From positions 1 through 32,337 of the forward strand of contig JBBRUG010000019.1 in the NCBI GenBank assembly GCA_038247995.1: a DNA stretch of 32,337 bases, in the 5' to 3' direction. The notes beneath the pieces were generated by a model that saw only the letters and a list, made by a program, of their open reading frames with translations, was not told the DNA's origin and ran no database searches. Positions 28,121 through 32,337 of the stretch are shown piece by piece; position 1 is the first letter of the stretch; every line of letters begins with the position of its first letter. Both the position numbers and the translations under genes were made by a program. This stretch comes from JBBRUG01 sp038247995. Its GTDB lineage: Bacteria; Chloroflexota; Chloroflexia; Chloroflexales; Chloroflexaceae.

Positions 28121-30145
28121 ATGTCCCTTCTTACGCAGGTCGGTAACTATAAGCTTGAGCGTGAGATTGGTCGGGGAGCATCCAGCGTTGTCTGGCTTGC
28201 GCGCCATATCCTGATCACCGATCAGGTTGTGGCGATGAAGGTGCTGACTTCGCAGGAACGCGAGACGGTGCGCCGTTTCCAGCGCGAGGCTGCGATCTCC
28301 GCCCGCCTGCACCATCCCAACATTGTGCGCATCTTCGATTATGGCGTGCAGAAGTTGTACTATTACACCGCCCTTGAGTATATCTCCGGCGGCTCACTCC
28401 GCCAGTTGCTCGAACGCCAGCAGCGTCTGCCGCTTACCCACGCTCTGGCGATCTTTCGTCAGGTGGCTGCCGCCCTCGATTATACACATCGCCTCGGGGT
28501 GGTGCATCGCGATGTCTCGCCGGGCAATATTTTGCTTAGCGAGGACGTCAACAGCGCTTTTCTTACCGATTTTGGCATCGCCCGCGATACAGCCCAGCCG
28601 ATCACGGTGGTGCAATCGATCATGGGCACCCCCGGCTACCTCTCGCCCGAACACGCTCTCTCCGCTACTTCGGTTACCCACCTCTCCGATCTGTTCAGCC
28701 TGGGCGTAGTGCTTTATCAGATGCTCAGCGGTGTGTTGCCCTGGTCCGAGCAGACGGGTCTGCCCGAAGGGCCGAAGTTTGGTCCGCCCCCCTCGCTGCG
28801 TCAGCGTGGCGTTGAGGGTTTACCGGCTGAAATCGATCATGCCTTGGCGCGGATTTTGGAGATCGAGCCAACCAAGCGCTTTCCCTCTGCGCAGGCCGCT
28901 GTTGCCGAGTTCGACCGCATTGTTGCCCGCCATACCGCGCCAACCCAATTGCTTACTGCCGGCGCGACGGTAAGCCGGCCTGTAGCACGTAAACCGACCG
29001 ATTTTCAGGCTAATGGTGTCGTGGCCAATAACGTTGAACTGGTGCTCGGCGCCGATCTGACTGCTGCACCAATCGATGCGGCCCATCGGCGGGCTGCCGA
29101 ACTCAGCGATCCGCGTACCGTCGCCGATCTGCTCGATGCCTGGTCGGCTCAGGGGCGTTTCAGCTTGCGACGACGCCTCCTCGGTCGCCTCGCGCGCCTG
29201 CACAAAGTGAGTAGCCGGAATGTCTACTTTTATCGCCTGCGCCTGCTCTATGAGCAGCGTGCCATGGCCGAAGTCGATGAGCAGCCCGATAACCAGAAAA
29301 CGCGCTTTGCACTGGTGCGTGAAGTTGAGCGCTGGGATGTTGAACTTCCGCCAATCAAAGAATTTACCGCTGATCCTGGTGGACGTCTGACCTTGCCTGG
29401 TTCGACTCGGATTGTGAACTGCACAACCTGTGCTAACCAGGGCACAATCGACTGTCCGCGCTGTAACGGCGAACGGCGTATTCTTGTTACTCGTACAATT
29501 GCCGCGTCTCCCGCCGATCCGGTGCGCTCTGCGGCCACGTTGTCTGCGCCTAATGTTAGTGCGCGCCGGTCGACTGCGCCGCAGACGGTGCCCACAACCC
29601 TGGAGCCGGAGCCACGCGTTGAACAGGTGCTCGTTCCCTGCCCGGAGTGTAAAGGGCGCGGCGGCTCCACCTGTGCGCGTTGCGCCGGCGAGGGCCGGCT
29701 GGTACAGCAAAGCACCTTTCGTTGGCAACGGAATGCAACGCTTTTACGTAACCACGACGACCTGCCCGATATCGAGGAGACACGCCTTGCCGCTACATGT
29801 CGAGCCGAGGTTGTCTATTGCGAGCGGCAGGTAGGCGGCATGCGCCCCGAATGGGCGCTGGTTCCCGGCTTGAGTGAACTCGTGGTTCAGGCGCAACAAC
29901 CAACCAATACCGATACCCGGATTGTCTTGAGTGAAGTGACGATCTCCTTCATTCCAGTTACCACTGCTGTTTTTGACCTTGGTAAAACTGGTGCCAACAA
30001 CCTCTACAAGATCTTTATTTATGGGTTTGAGCGTTATATTCCCCCCGACTGGCGTTTTCTCGATTGGGAACGGATTACAGCCTTTCTCGCTGTAACGCTT
30101 TTCTTCATGCTTACGCTTGTTATGGCTCTCTTGCCAATGCTGTAA
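28121..30145 (+). CDS. Ser/Thr protein kinase with DnaJ-type zinc motifs and C-terminal TM helix
   Basis: A 674-residue Hanks-type kinase. The catalytic domain (about 8-270) has GRGASSVVW, VAMKVL with Lys near 40, HRDVSPGN, TDFGIARD, GTPGYLSPEH and SDLFSLGVVLYQ, all intact. A middle region (about 330-425) is helical (VADLLDAWSAQGRFSLRRRL). Then come Cys clusters like DnaJ CxxCxGxG repeats: NCTTCANQGTIDCPRCNGER near 433 and CPECKGRGGSTCARCAGEG near 507, probably binding two zinc ions. One helix near the C terminus (ITAFLAVTLFFMLTLVMALL) anchors it, leaving almost nothing outside. So kinase and zinc module are both cytosolic, unlike the kinase at 22045, which has an extended exterior. The zinc module may recruit unfolded or partner proteins. 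Confidence 0.92.
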   Translation: MSLLTQVGNYKLEREIGRGASSVVWLARHILITDQVVAMKVLTSQERETVRRFQREAAISARLHHPNIVRIFDYGVQKLYYYTALEYISGGSLRQLLERQQRLPLTHALAIFRQVAAALDYTHRLGVVHRDVSPGNILLSEDVNSAFLTDFGIARDTAQPITVVQSIMGTPGYLSPEHALSATSVTHLSDLFSLGVVLYQMLSGVLPWSEQTGLPEGPKFGPPPSLRQRGVEGLPAEIDHALARILEIEPTKRFPSAQAAVAEFDRIVARHTAPTQLLTAGATVSRPVARKPTDFQANGVVANNVELVLGADLTAAPIDAAHRRAAELSDPRTVADLLDAWSAQGRFSLRRRLLGRLARLHKVSSRNVYFYRLRLLYEQRAMAEVDEQPDNQKTRFALVREVERWDVELPPIKEFTADPGGRLTLPGSTRIVNCTTCANQGTIDCPRCNGERRILVTRTIAASPADPVRSAATLSAPNVSARRSTAPQTVPTTLEPEPRVEQVLVPCPECKGRGGSTCARCAGEGRLVQQSTFRWQRNATLLRNHDDLPDIEETRLAATCRAEVVYCERQVGGMRPEWALVPGLSELVVQAQQPTNTDTRIVLSEVTISFIPVTTAVFDLGKTGANNLYKIFIYGFERYIPPDWRFLDWERITAFLAVTLFFMLTLVMALLPML

Positions 30146-30418
30146 GTTGGCTTCGCAGACGGCTAAACAGTAGCTGGGGCTTTCTGCGCGCCCCCCGTTG
30201 TAGGCTGCCCCTTCTGCCCCTTTCTCCCCCTTAGTGCTTTCTCTCAACGGCGCTCTAGACTTTTCTGTAACAAATCTGTCATCTCTACAGTTACAATACG
30301 GTTAGGATCAGATTCACCTGACCGGTCATTGTCTGTTCGGTTTGCTGATCCACCTACGGGTCGTTCGTAGTTTTACATACATATTCGCCTCACGCCCCGG
30401 TATCAAGGAGTTCGCGCA
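30146..30418 (+). promoter_or_regulatory. Leader and promoter region of the cadherin-repeat protein
   Basis: This 273-bp gap has no gene. A -10 TACAAT lies at 30292-30297 with no clear -35. TGTAAC (30266-30271) and GTTACA (30290-30295) form an inverted repeat overlapping the -10, possibly an operator. The predicted leader is about 115 nt. AAGGAG (30405-30410) lies 8 nt before ATG 30419, a strong start signal. Pyrimidine-rich DNA near 30205-30235 is irregularly repetitive. Confidence 0.5.
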
Positions 30419-32337
30419 ATGGCTCATCCGCACACGCCCCGTTCTGTATTCCGCTTTCCACTGAGCCGTTTCGGTCGTCGTTTCTGGTTGGCATTCCTGG
30501 CCGTTTTTGCGCTTGTTGGTGCGATCGGTGGGGTTATCTTCGCTAGCGGTACGTCAACGGTGATCGTGGAGCTTGCTACATCTGGAAATATTCCTGAGAA
30601 CGTGGGTAATGCGCGGTTTATCATTCGGCTCAGCGATCCAATCGCGGATGGCCAGGTTCAGGTAACCGCTCGCACGATCAGTGGCACTGGCGCAAATGGC
30701 GCTGTATCTGGCACCGACTTTACTTTTACTGAACAGATATTCACCTTCACGCCTGCTGATCAGGGCCCGCGTGACTTTTTTGTGCCGATTATCGATGACA
30801 CTATTGATGAGCTTAATGAGACCTTTGATGTCGCACTCGTTGATCTAACCAATACATCGGCAACAACAATTTTCCTTGCTCAGCCCTTCACCGCCGTGAT
30901 TGAGGACAACGATAGCCCAAACTTCGTCTCGATTAGTGGCCCTGCGACCATTGATGAGGGGGCAGGCGTAGCGACATTTACCGTCACTATGGCTCAATCT
31001 AGCCCGCAACCGATCACGTTTCAGTGGCAGATTGTTGGCACAGGCGCCGACCCGATTACGCTACCGCCGACTCCCGGCGCCGATGTGGCCGCCGCCAGCG
31101 GAACGTGGATCATTCCAGCGAACCGGCCCGCCGGCACCACGAACTTCAATATTGGAATTATTAACGACACTACCCCCGAAGAAAATGAGCAGTTTCGCTT
31201 GCTGATCATAGGGGTTACGAATGTTGCTAACCCCGCCACGGCTCTGGCTACCGATATTACGGTAACAATTCTCGACAACGACGGCCCGCCGAATATTCTT
31301 ACCAACACCGGCCTTACTGTCGATGAAGGTGCCTCGGGTTCAATCGGCCAGGCCAATCTTGAGGCGACTGACGGCCAACAGGGGCCGCCTCAACTCACCT
31401 TTACGATCACAACCGCACCGGCCAATGGCACGCTCTTCCGCGATGCCGTCGCGCTTGCGTTGAACAGCACGTTCACCCAGGCCGATATCAACAACAATCT
31501 GCTGACGTATACGCATAATGGCAGCGAGACGACCAGCGATAGCTTCGCCTTTACCGTCTCCGATGGCTTCACGCCGGTTGGCCCCGCAACGTTCAACATT
31601 ACGATCACGCCCGTTAATGATCTGCCTGCCTTCGACCCCGATACGTACACAGCGATGGTGGCGGAAAATGCCGCCGGCGGCAGCGCGGTGGTGACGGTCA
31701 CCGCGACCGACCCCGACGTCGGCGACACCCTGACCTACAGCATCACCAACGGCAACACCGGCACCGCCTTCACCATCGATAGCGCCACCGGCGCGCTCAC
31801 AGTCACCGACCCGTCGGTGCTCGACTTCGAGACCACGCCCAGCTACACGCTTGACGTGACCGTGACTGACGCCGCTGGCCTGACCGACATCGCCACCGTC
31901 ACCGTCACGATTACCAATGCCAACGAGGCCCCGGTCTTCGCTCCCGACACCTACACGGCAAGCATCGGCGAGGATGCCGCCGGCGGCAGCGCGGTGGTGA
32001 CCGTGACGGCGACCGACCCCGACACTGGCGATACCCTGACCTACAGCATCACCAACGGCAACACCGGCACCGCCTTCACGATCGATAGCGCCACCGGCGC
32101 GCTCACGGTCACCGCCCCATCGGTGCTCGACTTCGAGACCACGCCCAGCTACACGCTTGACGTGACCGTGACTGATCTCGACGGCCTGACCGCTACCGCT
32201 ACCGTCACCGTCACGATCACCAACGTCAATGAGGCCCCGGTCTTCGCTCCCGACACCTACACTGAGACGATTGCCGAGGATGCCGCCGGTGGGAGTGCGG
32301 TGGTGACGGTGACCGCGACCGACCCCGACACTGGCGA
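30419..32337 (+). CDS. Large Calx-beta/cadherin-repeat surface protein, 3' end beyond window
   Basis: At least 639 residues, open to the window edge. An N-terminal signal/anchor lies near residues 17-42 (RFWLAFLAVFALVGAIGGVIF). Two Calx-beta-type domains follow (VIVELATSGNIPENVGNARF, FVSISGPATIDEGAGVATFTV, each ending in an EDND or LDND-type turn), about 45-290. A cadherin-3/NG2-like repeat spans about 298-400 (GLTVDEGASGSIGQANLEAT, LTYTHNGSETTSDSFAFTVSDG). Then come cadherin-type repeats (PVFAPDTYTASIGEDAAGGS, VTVTATDPDTGDTLTYSI, LDFETTPSYTLDVTVTD) with a 306-bp (102-residue) period and near-identical DNA. These domains bind calcium and mediate adhesion, so it is probably an exported adhesin. 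More repeats are expected downstream. Confidence 0.88.
   Translation, partial: MAHPHTPRSVFRFPLSRFGRRFWLAFLAVFALVGAIGGVIFASGTSTVIVELATSGNIPENVGNARFIIRLSDPIADGQVQVTARTISGTGANGAVSGTDFTFTEQIFTFTPADQGPRDFFVPIIDDTIDELNETFDVALVDLTNTSATTIFLAQPFTAVIEDNDSPNFVSISGPATIDEGAGVATFTVTMAQSSPQPITFQWQIVGTGADPITLPPTPGADVAAASGTWIIPANRPAGTTNFNIGIINDTTPEENEQFRLLIIGVTNVANPATALATDITVTILDNDGPPNILTNTGLTVDEGASGSIGQANLEATDGQQGPPQLTFTITTAPANGTLFRDAVALALNSTFTQADINNNLLTYTHNGSETTSDSFAFTVSDGFTPVGPATFNITITPVNDLPAFDPDTYTAMVAENAAGGSAVVTVTATDPDVGDTLTYSITNGNTGTAFTIDSATGALTVTDPSVLDFETTPSYTLDVTVTDAAGLTDIATVTVTITNANEAPVFAPDTYTASIGEDAAGGSAVVTVTATDPDTGDTLTYSITNGNTGTAFTIDSATGALTVTAPSVLDFETTPSYTLDVTVTDLDGLTATATVTVTITNVNEAPVFAPDTYTETIAEDAAGGSAVVTVTATDPDTG

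Overview
The window (about 60% GC) looks like chromosomal DNA of a filamentous Chloroflexi bacterium, class Chloroflexia. This is inferred from gene content and style: several Hanks-type kinases, an FHA/winged-helix regulator, AIM24, a GH57 protein, lipocalin-like lipoproteins, an NHLP-type small peptide, and gaps filled with short tandem repeats. Genus cannot be fixed from sequence reading alone.

Layout. (1) 1-2960 is an accessory scar: a 5'-truncated IS21-type IstB, a truncated IS1182-type transposase, a gene-poor degenerate stretch, and a two-gene remnant (AhpD-like peroxidase plus DoxX-like membrane protein) in which each gene carries exactly one in-frame TGA. In the AhpD-like gene the TGA replaces the second Cys of the CxxC active site and is followed at a suitable distance by a perfect 8-bp stem-loop, so it may be a CxxU selenoprotein or its relic. 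The region ends at 2915-2959 in the 3' half of a tRNA-Cys gene, which looks like an integration scar. (2) 3096-6160 is a surface-glycan cluster: CDP-paratose-epimerase-like SDR, GT4 glycosyltransferase and SAM methyltransferase. (3) 6341-8382 holds a TPR/zinc-finger membrane protein convergent with ruvB; upstream of ruvB is a cluster of three DnaA-box-like sites. (4) 8601-12149 holds a large secreted nuclease and an orphan RiPP-like precursor. (5) 12393-15733 is a likely operon of a SpoIIE-type phosphatase, a class I isoprenoid-synthase-like protein with two DDxxD motifs, and a small alpha/alpha-barrel protein with the class II cyclase motif DLDDTA. (6) 15768-17875 encodes a COG0523 GTPase and an AttH/CrtC-like lipoprotein on the minus strand. 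(7) 18015-20340 has a conserved unknown, thiamine pyrophosphokinase and AIM24. (8) 20437-24587 has a GH57 protein lacking its usual nucleophile, then a Ser/Thr kinase divergent from an FHA-winged-helix protein. (9) 24652-30145 has aroA, a conserved unknown, a GalE-like epimerase and a second kinase with DnaJ-type zinc motifs. (10) From 30419 past the window end runs a Calx-beta/cadherin-repeat surface protein.

Two genome-style signals recur. Gaps between genes are often filled by 7-, 8- or 9-bp tandem repeats, a different unit in most gaps, sometimes abutting start codons. Many promoters show a clear TATAAT, often as TGGTATAAT (extended -10), with little or no -35. The most interesting leads are the candidate CxxU protein with its downstream hairpin, the DDxxD/DxDDTA gene pair, the nucleophile-less GH57 protein, the orphan NHLP peptide and the DnaA-box cluster.
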